Below, one piece after another: positions 40,909-49,829 of a DNA stretch of 64,000 nucleotides. Position 1 is the stretch's first letter; each line of letters begins with the position of its first letter. Where the stretch lies: NCBI GenBank assembly GCA_027484145.1, contig JAIXUH010000002.1:558001-622000 (forward strand), written 5' to 3'. Under the pieces are notes generated by a model. It saw only the letters and a program-made list of their open reading frames with translations. It was not told the DNA's origin and searched no databases. The translations under genes were made by a program, and so were the position numbers. This stretch comes from Rhodobacter sp. (GTDB lineage Bacteria > Pseudomonadota > Alphaproteobacteria > Rhodobacterales > Rhodobacteraceae).

Positions 40909-41929
40909 GCACGCCCCCGGACATCAGGCCCCGAAATTCGGCTTCCAAGGCGTCGATGTCAACGGGTTCGGGCGCGCGCCGTTGCGCCAGTGCCGCCTGC
41001 GCGCGGGCCTGTGTTGCGGGCGACTGGTCTCCGCAGGCCCCGGCCACCGCCAGCATTTCGTCCATCACGCCCTTGCAATGCAGCGCAAGATCGCAACCCG
41101 CCGCCATCGACCGCGCCGTGCGCGTGGCCAGATCACCGTCCAGCGCGTTCATGTTCAGATCATCGGTCATCAAGAGGCCGCCGAACCCGATCTCATCACG
41201 GATCACGCCGATCATGGCGGCCGACTGGGTGGCGGGCAGACTGTCATAGGCCGAAAAGATGATATGCGCGGTCATCGCCATGGGCATGTCGTTCAGGGCA
41301 CGAAACGGCGCAAAATCGGTGCGCGCCAGTTCATCGCGATCAGCCGTTACCGTGGGCAGGTCATGGTGCGTGTCTGCCGTGGCCCGACCATGGCCTGGCA
41401 AATGCTTGATCACCGGCAGAACGCCCCCGGCCAAAAGTCCATCCGCCACCGCACGCGAGATTTGCGCCACGACTTCCGGCGCCGTGCCATAGCAGCGGTT
41501 TTTCAGAAACGGATGGGTCTGGTCACCGGCGATATCGGCGCAAGGCGCGCAATTGGCATCAAGGCCCACGCCGCGCAATTCATGCGCCATCAAGCGCGAG
41601 CGCACCCACATGGCGCGGCTTGGATTGCGGGCCGTGGCGACCGTATCCAGAGGCGGCGCCCATTCGCGCCAGTGCGGGGCCCGCAAACGCTGCACACGTC
41701 CGCCTTCCTGATCCACCAGAATGGGGGCATCGCGCCCGACAGCCTCGCGCAGATCATAGGTCAGGCGGCGCAACTGGCTGGGCGAATCCACGTTGCGGGC
41801 AAAGACGATAAAGCCGAAAGGATCGGCATCACGAAAGAAATCACGTTCAACCGGCAAAAGCTCGGGGCCAAGACAGCCGAAGATCGCAGCCAAACGTCCG
41901 GTTGCCCCCCCGGTCATGGCAAGTGTCAT
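40898..41929 (-). CDS. nagZ: Beta-N-acetylhexosaminidase NagZ
   Basis: The 343-residue GH3 enzyme removes GlcNAc from 1,6-anhydromuropeptides in the cytoplasm during peptidoglycan recycling. The family motif KHLPGHG (near 170) contributes the catalytic His of the mobile loop, and GLLMTDDLNMNAL contains the nucleophile Asp. ATG 41929 overlaps the SPOR gene stop by 4 bp. The long frame upstream is SPOR sequence in another frame. Confidence 0.93.
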   Translation of the reverse strand: MTLAMTGGATGRLAAIFGCLGPELLPVERDFFRDADPFGFIVFARNVDSPSQLRRLTYDLREAVGRDAPILVDQEGGRVQRLRAPHWREWAPPLDTVATARNPSRAMWVRSRLMAHELRGVGLDANCAPCADIAGDQTHPFLKNRCYGTAPEVVAQISRAVADGLLAGGVLPVIKHLPGHGRATADTHHDLPTVTADRDELARTDFAPFRALNDMPMAMTAHIIFSAYDSLPATQSAAMIGVIRDEIGFGGLLMTDDLNMNALDGDLATRTARSMAAGCDLALHCKGVMDEMLAVAGACGDQSPATQARAQAALAQRRAPEPVDIDALEAEFRGLMSGGVHGQ

Positions 41930-43047
41930 CTGTGGGCAACCGGGATGCAGGCTGCATCCTCGGCCAGAAGGGCGGCGCAAAAGCGGCGCGCGTCATCTTC
42001 ACCATCAAAGCCATGCGCGCGTAGCCTGTAGAAGGTGCGCCCCCCCGATTCCGCAGCCTGAACCACAATCGACTTGGCCGTCATCAGATCACCAAAGCGA
42101 TCCGCAAGCTTGGCCCATTCGCCCTTGGCCAGTTCAGGCGTGTCAAAGGCCCCCAGTTGCACAAGGCGCGTGCCAGCGGCCAGGGTTGACGAGTCCACTT
42201 CGGCAAAGGTCGAAGGGGCGGCAACCGTTTCCATGTTGGTCACCGCAGCGGCTTCGGACATGCGGGCCGGGCGCGATTGCGGGCGGGGAGAACGGGCAAG
42301 CCCATCGCCGGGGTCTTCCTCAACGCCGATCTCGGCTGCAAGGGCCAAGGCAACAGCCTCATCCGTGGATTCAACCGTCTGGACTTCGGGTGCCGCCGCA
42401 GGCAACGCAGGCTGCGTCGGGTCAAACACAAGGGCCGAGTCGTCCACCGGAAACAGGCTGTCGGCATTCACCATTGGTGTGGCGGCAACCTCGGCCGGGG
42501 CCAGGTTTTCGACCGGTGCTTCGGTTGCGGCGACCATCGGCGGTTCAACCACTTCGGGGGTTTGCGGCTCTGCGCTGACCACGGCAGGCGCGGGCGCGGC
42601 GGTTTCCTCAGGCTTTGGTTTTGCGACCGTCTGCGGATCAACGCCATAGGCGGGGGCGGTCAATTCCAGCACCGGTTCGGGCGCGGGCAAAGGCGCGCTC
42701 AGGCCAGGGGCATCTTCTTCGGCAAGGTCCAGCGGGGCCGGTGCCAGCACAATTTCGTCAGGCATGGCACCCGCCGTTCCGACAGAGGCAACGATGTTCA
42801 CCGCCATGCCCTGATGGTCGGCAACCTCTCCCCCAGGATTGTCGGGGGCCACGCGCATCGGCCCTTCGACCGCCCGCATCACCGGAATGCCCGACACATC
42901 GCGCACCGCCAAGCGATAGCCCCAGACCCCAAGGCCAAGGATCAGCGCAACCGAACAGGCTGCACCTGCCAGATGGAACAGGCGTTGCGCCTGCTGGCCC
43001 GAGAAACGGGGCGTCTGCCCGTATTCATCAAAGTCGATATCCGCCAT
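41926..43047 (-). CDS. SPOR-domain membrane protein
   Basis: The 373-residue protein has a short cytoplasmic N-terminus, one membrane helix at about 28-48, a long Ala/Pro/Glu-rich periplasmic stalk (about 60-290), and a C-terminal SPOR domain (LVQLGAFDTPELAKGEW to the end). SPOR domains bind denuded glycans at the septum. Its place between argS and nagZ is standard in Rhodobacteraceae. GAGGCAG precedes ATG 43047. Confidence 0.88.
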   Translation of the reverse strand: MADIDFDEYGQTPRFSGQQAQRLFHLAGAACSVALILGLGVWGYRLAVRDVSGIPVMRAVEGPMRVAPDNPGGEVADHQGMAVNIVASVGTAGAMPDEIVLAPAPLDLAEEDAPGLSAPLPAPEPVLELTAPAYGVDPQTVAKPKPEETAAPAPAVVSAEPQTPEVVEPPMVAATEAPVENLAPAEVAATPMVNADSLFPVDDSALVFDPTQPALPAAAPEVQTVESTDEAVALALAAEIGVEEDPGDGLARSPRPQSRPARMSEAAAVTNMETVAAPSTFAEVDSSTLAAGTRLVQLGAFDTPELAKGEWAKLADRFGDLMTAKSIVVQAAESGGRTFYRLRAHGFDGEDDARRFCAALLAEDAACIPVAHR

Positions 43048-43113
43048 GCTCTGCCTCGATGGGGCGGGTTGATCCCGCCCTTTTTCGCCTGCGTCACCAG
43101 CGGGGCACTTGTA

Positions 43114-44856
43114 TCAGCGCATTTCCTCGACCGGCGTCACACCCAAGATACCCAAACCAGCGCAAATGACAACGGTCACGGCCCGTGCAAGGGCGATTTT
43201 CGCCTGCGAAACGGCAGTATCTTCCTGCAAAAAGCGCAAGGACGGCTCGTCATTGCCACGGTTCCACAGGGCATGCAGGTCGGACGCCAGTTCATACAGA
43301 TAGAATGACACCCGGTGCGGTTCATTTCCGCGCGCCGCAATTTCCACCAGACGCGGCCATTCGGCAATCTTGCGGGCCACCTCGACCTCGGCCGGGTGGG
43401 CAAGCTGGCTAAGGTCAGCAGCGGCCAGAACCTCCTCCGACACGTTCACGCCTGCCTCGCGCGCCTTGCGCAAGATCGAATTCACGCGCGCATTGGCGTA
43501 TTGCACGTAAAAGACCGGGTTGTCTTTTGACTGTTCCAGCACCTTGTCAAAGTCGAAATCCAGCGCGACGTCATTCTTGCGAGTCAGCATGATAAAGCGG
43601 GTCACATCGGCCCCCGCCATTTCAACCACATCGCGCAGCGTGACAAAGGTGCCGGCGCGCTTGCTCATCTTGAACGGCTCGCCATTCTTCCACAGCTTGA
43701 CCAACTGAATCAGCTTGATGTCCAGCGGCACGCGCCCGCCTGACAGCGCCGAGACGGCCGCCTTCATCCGCTTGACGTAACCGCCGTGGTCTGCGCCAAA
43801 GATGTCGATCAGCTGGTCATAACCCCGGCTGACCTTGTCATAGTGATAGGCGATGTCGGGCGCGAAATAGGTCCACGAGCCATCAGATTTCATGACCGGC
43901 CTGTCCACATCATCGCCATGCGCGGTGGAGCGGAACAGTGTCTGCATGCGCGGTTCCCAATCTTCGGGCAACTGGCCCTTGGGCGGTTCCAGAGTGCCTT
44001 CATAGATCAGGTCCATGTTGCGCAGGGTATCGATCGCCGCTTCGATCTTGCCGGTGCCGTAAAGCGCCTTTTCACTGGAATACAGATCCATCGACACGCC
44101 AAGGGCGGCCAGATCGGCGCGGATCATTTCCATCATCATGGCAGTGGCGAAATCGCGCACGTCCGCCAGCCACACCGCTTCGGGCTGATCAAGCAGAGTA
44201 TTGCCATACTTGGCCTTCAGCGCCTCGCCCACCGGAATCAGATAATCGCCGGGATAAAGCCCCTCGCGGATTTCCGGCTCCAGCCCATGCGCTTCGCGGT
44301 AACGCTCAAAGGCCGACCGCGCCAGCACATCCACCTGCGCGCCGCCGTCGTTGATGTAATACTCGCGCGTCACATCCCACCCGGCAAAGGCAAGCAGGTT
44401 GGCAAGCGCGTCGCCCACCACGGCGCCGCGCACATGGCCCACGTGCATAGGGCCGGTCGGGTTGGCGGACACGAATTCGACATTGACCTTTTGCCCGGCC
44501 CCCACCGCGCAGCGCCCGAAATCCTTGCCTGCCAAAAGTGCGGCCCGCACCACGCCCTGCCACATCGCAGGCGCAAGGCGCAGGTTCAAAAATCCTGGGC
44601 CTGCTACGACAGCCGCCAAAAGACGCGGGTCTGCCATCAGCCGTGCCGCCAGAATCTCGGCAATGGCACGGGGCTGCATCGCGGCGGGCTTGGCCAGCAC
44701 CATAGCCGCATTTGTGGCCATATCGCCATGCGCGGCATCGCGAGGCGGTTCGACCGCAACGGCGGTGAAATCAAGGCCTGTGGGCAAGTGACCTTCGGCC
44801 TGAAGGGCGGTCAGCGCATCGATCACCAGCGCACGGATATCGGCGAAGAGGTTCAT
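43114..44856 (-). CDS. argS: Arginyl-tRNA synthetase
   Basis: The 580-residue class Ia synthetase has the HIGH-type motif ([14 protein letters not shown] near 125-140), the KMSK motif ([11 protein letters not shown] near 400), and a C-terminal DALR anticodon-binding domain. It charges tRNA-Arg. Normal length and intact motifs; first gene of the argS-SPOR-nagZ-scpA-scpB run, 66 bp before the SPOR gene. Confidence 0.97.
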   Translation of the reverse strand: MNLFADIRALVIDALTALQAEGHLPTGLDFTAVAVEPPRDAAHGDMATNAAMVLAKPAAMQPRAIAEILAARLMADPRLLAAVVAGPGFLNLRLAPAMWQGVVRAALLAGKDFGRCAVGAGQKVNVEFVSANPTGPMHVGHVRGAVVGDALANLLAFAGWDVTREYYINDGGAQVDVLARSAFERYREAHGLEPEIREGLYPGDYLIPVGEALKAKYGNTLLDQPEAVWLADVRDFATAMMMEMIRADLAALGVSMDLYSSEKALYGTGKIEAAIDTLRNMDLIYEGTLEPPKGQLPEDWEPRMQTLFRSTAHGDDVDRPVMKSDGSWTYFAPDIAYHYDKVSRGYDQLIDIFGADHGGYVKRMKAAVSALSGGRVPLDIKLIQLVKLWKNGEPFKMSKRAGTFVTLRDVVEMAGADVTRFIMLTRKNDVALDFDFDKVLEQSKDNPVFYVQYANARVNSILRKAREAGVNVSEEVLAAADLSQLAHPAEVEVARKIAEWPRLVEIAARGNEPHRVSFYLYELASDLHALWNRGNDEPSLRFLQEDTAVSQAKIALARAVTVVICAGLGILGVTPVEEMR

Positions 44857-44970
44857 CTGATCAAATCCTGTCTTGTGCCCAAGGCCATGCCAGAGGGCGC
44901 AAGACAGGTCAAGTTCAGGTGCTGAAAAGCCGCTTTGTCCGGTTGTTTTGCTGCTCCTTGCGCGGGCTGG

Positions 44971-45471
44971 TCAGCCCTGCCCGCCCCCGGCCCGCCAATC
45001 GGCAAGCGCGGGATTGGCGTCTGGTGCAGCGGCCGCGCCTGCGACGGGCACGGCTACCACGGGTTCGGTCACCTGACGGTTGCGAAAGTAATGTGTCTCG
45101 CGTGCGCCAAAGTAGAAGGCCACCACCGCCCCCAGTAACCACCACAAGGGTTCGGGCACGGCATTCAGCCCGACCATCCGCTGGGCAAAGGAAACCGGGT
45201 CAAACATCGCAAAGACGAACAACCCCAGTGTGCCAAAGGCCAGCAATGGCCGTGGCAAACGGTTCAGGCCGTTGACAAGCCTGTCAAACCAGCTTTGCGG
45301 CGCAAGCGAAAACTCTTCGCCCAGCTGGTTCAGGGCCGCCATCTGCGCCTCGGCCGACAATTCCATTTTGCGGGTAGCCGAAGGCACGAAGACCTCGGCC
45401 ACGCCCTTGGCCGCCTGCCCAAGCGCCGACACGGCACCCGGCGCGCCGATCACCTTTTCGATCACGCCCAT
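44971..45471 (-). CDS. 3TM-type holin of gene-transfer-agent lysis module
   Basis: The 166-residue protein has a soluble N-terminal part, then two or three hydrophobic segments (LPRPLLAFGTLGLFVFAMF and PLWWLLGAVVAFYFGARETHYF, in part), and an Ala/Pro-rich tail. This is the Holin_3TMs (GTA-type) pattern. It overlaps the lysozyme gene by 10 bp. In Rhodobacter capsulatus the GTA endolysin and holin genes lie outside the main GTA cluster, which matches this isolated pair. Confidence 0.82.
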   Translation of the reverse strand: MGVIEKVIGAPGAVSALGQAAKGVAEVFVPSATRKMELSAEAQMAALNQLGEEFSLAPQSWFDRLVNGLNRLPRPLLAFGTLGLFVFAMFDPVSFAQRMVGLNAVPEPLWWLLGAVVAFYFGARETHYFRNRQVTEPVVAVPVAGAAAAPDANPALADWRAGGGQG

Positions 45472-46073
45472 TTTGCCACCCGTGCGCTGTGCTGTGCTGC
45501 GGTCAGGTGATAGCGCGGGCTGATGAACGCCTCGGCGCGGGTGATCCATCCGCCTTTGCTACCGTCCCGGCGCCGGGCAAACTTGCGGCTTTGCGGGCGG
45601 ACATCGGCCAGTCCGTAGTAGTAATTGCGCCGCGCGATCCCATAGGCATCCACCAGATGCGACGGCGCTGCCTCCCACGCCAGTTGCGCGGCACGGCGGG
45701 TCATCGGGCCGATCTGGCCATCGGGTTGGCAGGGAAACCCCATGTCGGTCAGCAGCTTTTGCAAAATCTTCACGGCATTGCTGCCCGCATTGACATACAT
45801 GTCGAACACCGAAGGCTGCAGCGGATCTGGCAACCCGCCGATGCCTGGGCGTTCAAAGTAGTGCTCGACATAAATGTCGGTGGCCTGAGCCGGCGTCAGG
45901 CGGCGGACATCCTGTGCATCGGTGCGGCCATCGCCCGTCAGGTCAAGGCCAAGGCGGCGCAGGGTATGAATGGTGACCCCGTGGTTTGTGGCCCCGCCCG
46001 GATCATCAGGGTCATTCACAAAACCGCCTTCACGGGCGACAATGTCTTCGGCAATCTGTCGGACAGTCTGCAT
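45462..46073 (-). CDS. Peptidoglycan hydrolase (GH108-type N-acetylmuramidase), GTA endolysin
   Basis: The 203-residue protein begins MQTVRQIAEDIVAREGGF, followed by NDPDDPGGATNHGVT, which is the glycosyl hydrolase 108 active site with E15 as the general acid. A peptidoglycan-binding_3-type C-terminal domain follows (from about residue 95). ATG 46073 has GGGGA about 8 bp upstream; an ATG six codons earlier is less likely. It lies directly before the holin gene as a two-gene lysis cassette. Confidence 0.85.
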   Translation of the reverse strand: MQTVRQIAEDIVAREGGFVNDPDDPGGATNHGVTIHTLRRLGLDLTGDGRTDAQDVRRLTPAQATDIYVEHYFERPGIGGLPDPLQPSVFDMYVNAGSNAVKILQKLLTDMGFPCQPDGQIGPMTRRAAQLAWEAAPSHLVDAYGIARRNYYYGLADVRPQSRKFARRRDGSKGGWITRAEAFISPRYHLTAAQHSARVAKWA

Positions 46074-46160
46074 CGGCAATCCCCAAAGCATGAATGCTTC
46101 CCCCGGGGAAAACTGCCGCGTGCAGGTTAACGCGCGCCAAACCCTGCGGGCGGGCCTGCA

Positions 46161-46619
46161 TCAGCTTTCGGGTTTGTCTTCCTTGTAAACGCCCTGTTCC
46201 TTCAGCGCGTCGATCACTTCCTTGGGCATGTAAGTTTCATCATGCTTGGCAAGGATTTCAGTCGCCACAAAGGTTTCGCCCTGCATCGATCCGGTCCCGA
46301 CCATGCCTTGGCCTTCGGAGAACAGGTCGGGCAGAATGCCGGTAAAGGTGACGGGAATGGTCTTGTTGGTATCGGTCACGCGAAAGCTGACCGTTTCGCC
46401 CTGCCCGCGCTGGATCGAGCCTTCTTCGACCAGACCACCGATGCGGAACACCTCACCCGCACGTGGCGGTTCTTCAACCACCTGCGTGGGTGAGCGGAAA
46501 AAGTTGATGCCATCCTTCATCGCATAGCCGATCAACGCCGTAGAAACGGCCAGTGCCGCGAAAGCCAAAAGGACAATCTGGATTCTGCGCTGCTTTTTCA
46601 GCCCCTTCATGCCTGCCAT
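46161..46619 (-). CDS. ccmE: Cytochrome c maturation protein CcmE (haem chaperone)
   Basis: This 152-residue membrane-anchored protein has a short cytoplasmic basic start (KKQRRIQ), one helix (about 13-33) and a periplasmic OB-fold domain. The haem-attachment His126 is in AKHDETYMP with Tyr130 following, the classical CcmE motif. It receives haem from CcmCD and passes it to the CcmF/H ligase. Other ccm genes are not in this window. Confidence 0.95.
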   Translation of the reverse strand: MAGMKGLKKQRRIQIVLLAFAALAVSTALIGYAMKDGINFFRSPTQVVEEPPRAGEVFRIGGLVEEGSIQRGQGETVSFRVTDTNKTIPVTFTGILPDLFSEGQGMVGTGSMQGETFVATEILAKHDETYMPKEVIDALKEQGVYKEDKPES

Positions 46620-46711
46620 GACACCCTCCTGTCTGTGGCCCTGAATGTGGTCATTCGCAGGCCCCTTGTCGAGGGGGTGTGGCCAATGGTGGCATCACGC
46701 CCCGGCGCCGA

Positions 46712-47524
46712 TCAGGCCGCCTCGAACGTAATGCGGCGGCGCAGGAACTGGGTGGCCTTGTTGGATACAGCCTTTGGATCACCCGTCGTCAAAAACTTCG
46801 ACGCCTGTCCACTGCCAAGGAATTCCGGCCGCCGCGTCAGATAATCGGCCAAAGATTCGGCCACCAGATTGGCTTGTGAATAAACCTTCACATTGTCGCC
46901 CAAGGCATCCTGGAAGGCGTCAGCCATCAGCGGATAATGCGTGCACCCCAGAATGGCGGCCTGCGGATGCGGCATCCGGCGTTTCAGCGCCTCGACATGG
47001 CTGCGCACCAAAGCCTCGGCCAGAATTTCATCGCCCTGCTCGATCGCGTCCACCACTCCCCCACAAGGCTGCGCCTCGACATCAACGCCAATGGCGCGAA
47101 AGGCAAGTTCGCGCTGAAAGGCGCGGCTGGCCACGGTGGCGGGGGTGGCAAACAGCGCAACGTGCTTCACCGCAACTTCCCGCGGGGGGGAATTGTCGCC
47201 CCATTGCCGTTCGGTCAGCGCCTCGATCAGCGGAACAAACACGCCCAGCACGCGCTTGTTCGGCGGGACCCATGTTTCCTGCATCCGCTTCAGCGCCGCC
47301 GCCGAGGCGGTGTTGCAGGCCAGAATGACCAGATCACAGCCTTCGGACCACAGCCGTTCCGTGGCCGCACAGGTCAGGTTGAAAATGTCATCATGCGTGC
47401 GCACACCATAGGGCGCATGGGCGTTGTCACCAAAATAGACGAAAGGCACATCGGGCAGGCGCTTTGTTACAGCATCCAGCACCGTCAGCCCGCCCAAACC
47501 GGAATCGAACACCCCAACCGCCAT
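46712..47524 (-). CDS. murI: Glutamate racemase
   Basis: The 270-residue enzyme makes D-glutamate for peptidoglycan. Catalytic features are [13 protein letters not shown] (Asp7), the first Cys in [11 protein letters not shown] (about residue 70) and the second in LGCTHYPLM (about 185). Length is normal. AGGGGC precedes ATG 47524. Confidence 0.95.
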   Translation of the reverse strand: MAVGVFDSGLGGLTVLDAVTKRLPDVPFVYFGDNAHAPYGVRTHDDIFNLTCAATERLWSEGCDLVILACNTASAAALKRMQETWVPPNKRVLGVFVPLIEALTERQWGDNSPPREVAVKHVALFATPATVASRAFQRELAFRAIGVDVEAQPCGGVVDAIEQGDEILAEALVRSHVEALKRRMPHPQAAILGCTHYPLMADAFQDALGDNVKVYSQANLVAESLADYLTRRPEFLGSGQASKFLTTGDPKAVSNKATQFLRRRITFEAA

Positions 47525-47578
47525 GACACTGCCCCTTTGCCTGCGCCGTTCCCGGCCCGGGCATGCAACCGGGGGCCG

Positions 47579-48463
47579 TCAGCGCGATTTGTATTTCGCC
47601 TCGAACTCGTAGCCCAGATCATAGGACCGAAGTGGCTCTGGCGAAAGATCGTATGTCGCGCGGCGCAGGAATTCCATCATCGCCTTGGGGTCAGACTTCA
47701 AGGGCGCCAGCGTGGCCGCTGCAATCGGCTGGCCGATGACAACCCGCACAGGCTCGTCAATCCGGCGGCGGAATTCCTTGATCAACAGCCCCAACCGCAG
47801 ATTGGAATGCACATGGCTGGCAATCTGGAACAGGCGCGAGTTGTGGCCGGTAAAGAAAATCGGCACCACGGTCGCATCCGAGCGTGCAATCATCTTGGCG
47901 GTAAAGTTGCGCCAGCCCGGATCCATGGGGCGCGAAAATGGCTTGGCGCTGGTCGACACCGTGCCGCCCGGAAACACACCGATGGCCCCACCGTCACCCA
48001 GATATTGCAAGGCCGTGGCACGGGTCGAAAGGTTCAGCTTGACCGCCTCTTTGGTTTCATCGAACGAAATCGGCAGGATGACGCGGTTCAACTCTTCGGC
48101 ACGGCGAAACACCGAATTGGCCAGAATGCGGAAATCACCACGCACCTTGTCCAGCAGATGCCCCATCATCAGGCCATCCAGAATGCCGTATGGGTGGTTT
48201 GCGATCAGCACCAAAGGCCCGTTCGCGGGAATGTTTTCCAGCCGCCCGCCGACAATGTCCAGCGACAGGCCATAGCGTTCGGGCAGCACCTGCCAGAAAC
48301 TGCGGCCAAGGGCGACCTCATGCTCATAGCCTTCTGCGCGGCGGATAAGCGACAATCGCCCGGTCACATTCTCCAGCACGCGGATCAGCGTGGCACCGGC
48401 GCGCGACGTGGCAGACGATGCATAAGAGATATCCCGTGCCACATCACTATGCGCTCTTTCCAT
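47579..48463 (-). CDS. Lysophospholipid acyltransferase family protein (PlsC-like)
   Basis: The 294-residue protein carries the acyltransferase motif I as NHPYGILDG (H90, D96) and further blocks GGAIGVFPGGT and VVPIFFTGHNS. It is of the PlsC/hemolysin-type class; 1-acyl-glycerol-3-P or ornithine-lipid acylation are both possible substrates. No ornithine lipid genes (olsB) are adjacent. The start has AAGGGTGAGG upstream. Confidence 0.82.
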   Translation of the reverse strand: MERAHSDVARDISYASSATSRAGATLIRVLENVTGRLSLIRRAEGYEHEVALGRSFWQVLPERYGLSLDIVGGRLENIPANGPLVLIANHPYGILDGLMMGHLLDKVRGDFRILANSVFRRAEELNRVILPISFDETKEAVKLNLSTRATALQYLGDGGAIGVFPGGTVSTSAKPFSRPMDPGWRNFTAKMIARSDATVVPIFFTGHNSRLFQIASHVHSNLRLGLLIKEFRRRIDEPVRVVIGQPIAAATLAPLKSDPKAMMEFLRRATYDLSPEPLRSYDLGYEFEAKYKSR

Positions 48464-48729
48464 GGCCTCACCCTTATCCCAACAGCGCGTCCTGACGCCG
48501 CCAAGCTTTTCTTATCCGTAATCCTGCATTTTCACCAGCAATGATGACGTTTGAGTGACGCCCTCTGAGCAGCGCACTTGCGCCACAAGATCGCGTGCAA
48601 TCCGCCACCGGCCCGGAAATCGACGCTAGTGCACAAGGTTTTTCCCTGCCGCAGCATTTACTTGTGATTGATTCTCCCCACATGACCGTCAACGTGATAG
48701 CGTTGTGCGCGACAGTGACAGGTGACCGG

Positions 48730-49638
48730 ATGGATTGGGATAAGCTGCGGATTTTTCATGCGGTTGCCGAAAAAGGCAGCCTTACTCATGCCGGTGATGT
48801 TCTGCATCTGAGCCAGTCTGCGGTCAGCCGCCAGATCCGCGCGCTGGAGGAAAGCCTGAACGTGACGCTGTTTCACCGCCACGCGCGCGGTCTGATCCTG
48901 ACCGAACAGGGCGAGTTGCTGTATGATGCGACGCAAGCCATGGTCAAACGGCTGGAAGCCACGGCCGCCCGAATCCGCGATTCGGAAGATGAAGTGTTTG
49001 GCGAATTGCGCGTGACCACCACCACGGGCTTTGGCACCTTGTGGCTGGCTCCGCGCCTTGCCAACCTTTACCGCAAGTACCCCAGCCTGAAGATTGATCT
49101 GATGCTGGAAGAGCGGGTGCTTGACCTGCCGATGCGCGAGGCGGACGTGGCCATCCGCATGAAAGAGCCGTCGCAGGCGGACCTGATCCGCAAACGGTTG
49201 ATGCAAATCCGGATGCGGCTTTACGCAACGCCCGAGTATCTGGCCGAAAACGGCACGCCGGTCACGATGGATGATTTCAGCCAGCACCGTCTGATCTGTC
49301 AGCACGCCGGGGTGGCGCAGGTCGCGGCCGGGGCGCTGCTGGTGGCCGAACTGATGAGCCATGACATCCCGTCGACACTGACGGTGAACAACTATTTCGG
49401 GGTGCTGCAGGCGGTCCTGAACCATCTGGGCATCGGGGTGCTGCCCGACTACGTGACCGAGGATTTCCCGCATCTGGTCAGGGTCTTGCCGGAAACGGAA
49501 AGTGGCGAAGTGCCGGTCTTTCTCGCTTATCCCGAAGAACTGCGCCATTCAAAGCGGGTGGCCGCGTTCCGCGACTTTGTGACAGACGAAATCACGAATT
49601 ACCGCCGCCGCCATCTGGCCGAACAGCAAGCCATGTAA
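48730..49638 (+). CDS. LysR-type transcriptional regulator
   Basis: The 302-residue protein has an N-terminal winged helix-turn-helix (LRIFHAVAEKGSLTHAG and LSQSAVSRQIRALEESLNV) and a LysR substrate-binding domain. ATG 48730 gives the family start MDWDKL. It stands alone, divergent from the PlsC-like gene, which is its most likely nearby target. The effector is unknown. Confidence 0.9.
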   Translation: MDWDKLRIFHAVAEKGSLTHAGDVLHLSQSAVSRQIRALEESLNVTLFHRHARGLILTEQGELLYDATQAMVKRLEATAARIRDSEDEVFGELRVTTTTGFGTLWLAPRLANLYRKYPSLKIDLMLEERVLDLPMREADVAIRMKEPSQADLIRKRLMQIRMRLYATPEYLAENGTPVTMDDFSQHRLICQHAGVAQVAAGALLVAELMSHDIPSTLTVNNYFGVLQAVLNHLGIGVLPDYVTEDFPHLVRVLPETESGEVPVFLAYPEELRHSKRVAAFRDFVTDEITNYRRRHLAEQQAM

Positions 49639-49680
49639 GAAATGCATATCGGGAATGCTGCATGCGCAGCATGATCTCTC

Positions 49681-49709
49681 TTGCCCCGACTCATTTGCAT
49701 GCCTACATC
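49681..49709 (+). promoter_or_regulatory. Candidate promoter of the small RNA
   Basis: CTTGCCC with TTGCCC at 49681-49686, and TACATC at 49704-49709, are separated by 17 bp (CTTGCC-N17-CTACAT), close to the alphaproteobacterial sigma-70 consensus. The implied start is near 49716. Confidence 0.45.
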
Positions 49710-49715
49710 CGACCT

Positions 49716-49798
49716 CGAAGGCAGTAATCGAGTTCGCTCTTGCCGCCTTCATACCTCCCTGTTGGACTTGGGCCGAGCTTCTGCTCGGCCTTTTTTTT
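49716..49798 (+). ncRNA. Candidate suhB/MmgR-like small RNA
   Basis: The transcript would be about 83 nt. A 5' stem GAAGGC/GCCTTC encloses an inner GAG-TTCG-CTC hairpin. An unpaired stretch with ATACCTCCCTGTTGGACTT follows, containing a CCTCCC anti-Shine-Dalgarno motif, then a terminator (GGCCGAGC/GCTCGGCC plus eight T's, 49771-49798). The layout agrees with what I recall of the alphaproteobacterial suhB (MmgR, RF00519) family, but I could not run a covariance model. It is intergenic, between the LysR gene and the ECF42 gene. Confidence 0.6.
49771..49798 (+). terminator. Strong intrinsic terminator of the small RNA / LysR gene
   Basis: GGCCGAGC-TTCT-GCTCGGCC is an 8-bp GC stem with a four-base loop, followed by eight T's. 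It is the best terminator in the window. Confidence 0.9.
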
Positions 49799-49829
49799 CG
49801 CGTTGCCGTGTTTTCTGTGCGACTGCCCG

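Noticed and set aside
46937-48544. 535-codon plus-strand frame across murI and the acyltransferase gene
   Set aside because: It covers two genes and their gap on the opposite strand, both of which show catalytic residues; no domain appears in the long frame.
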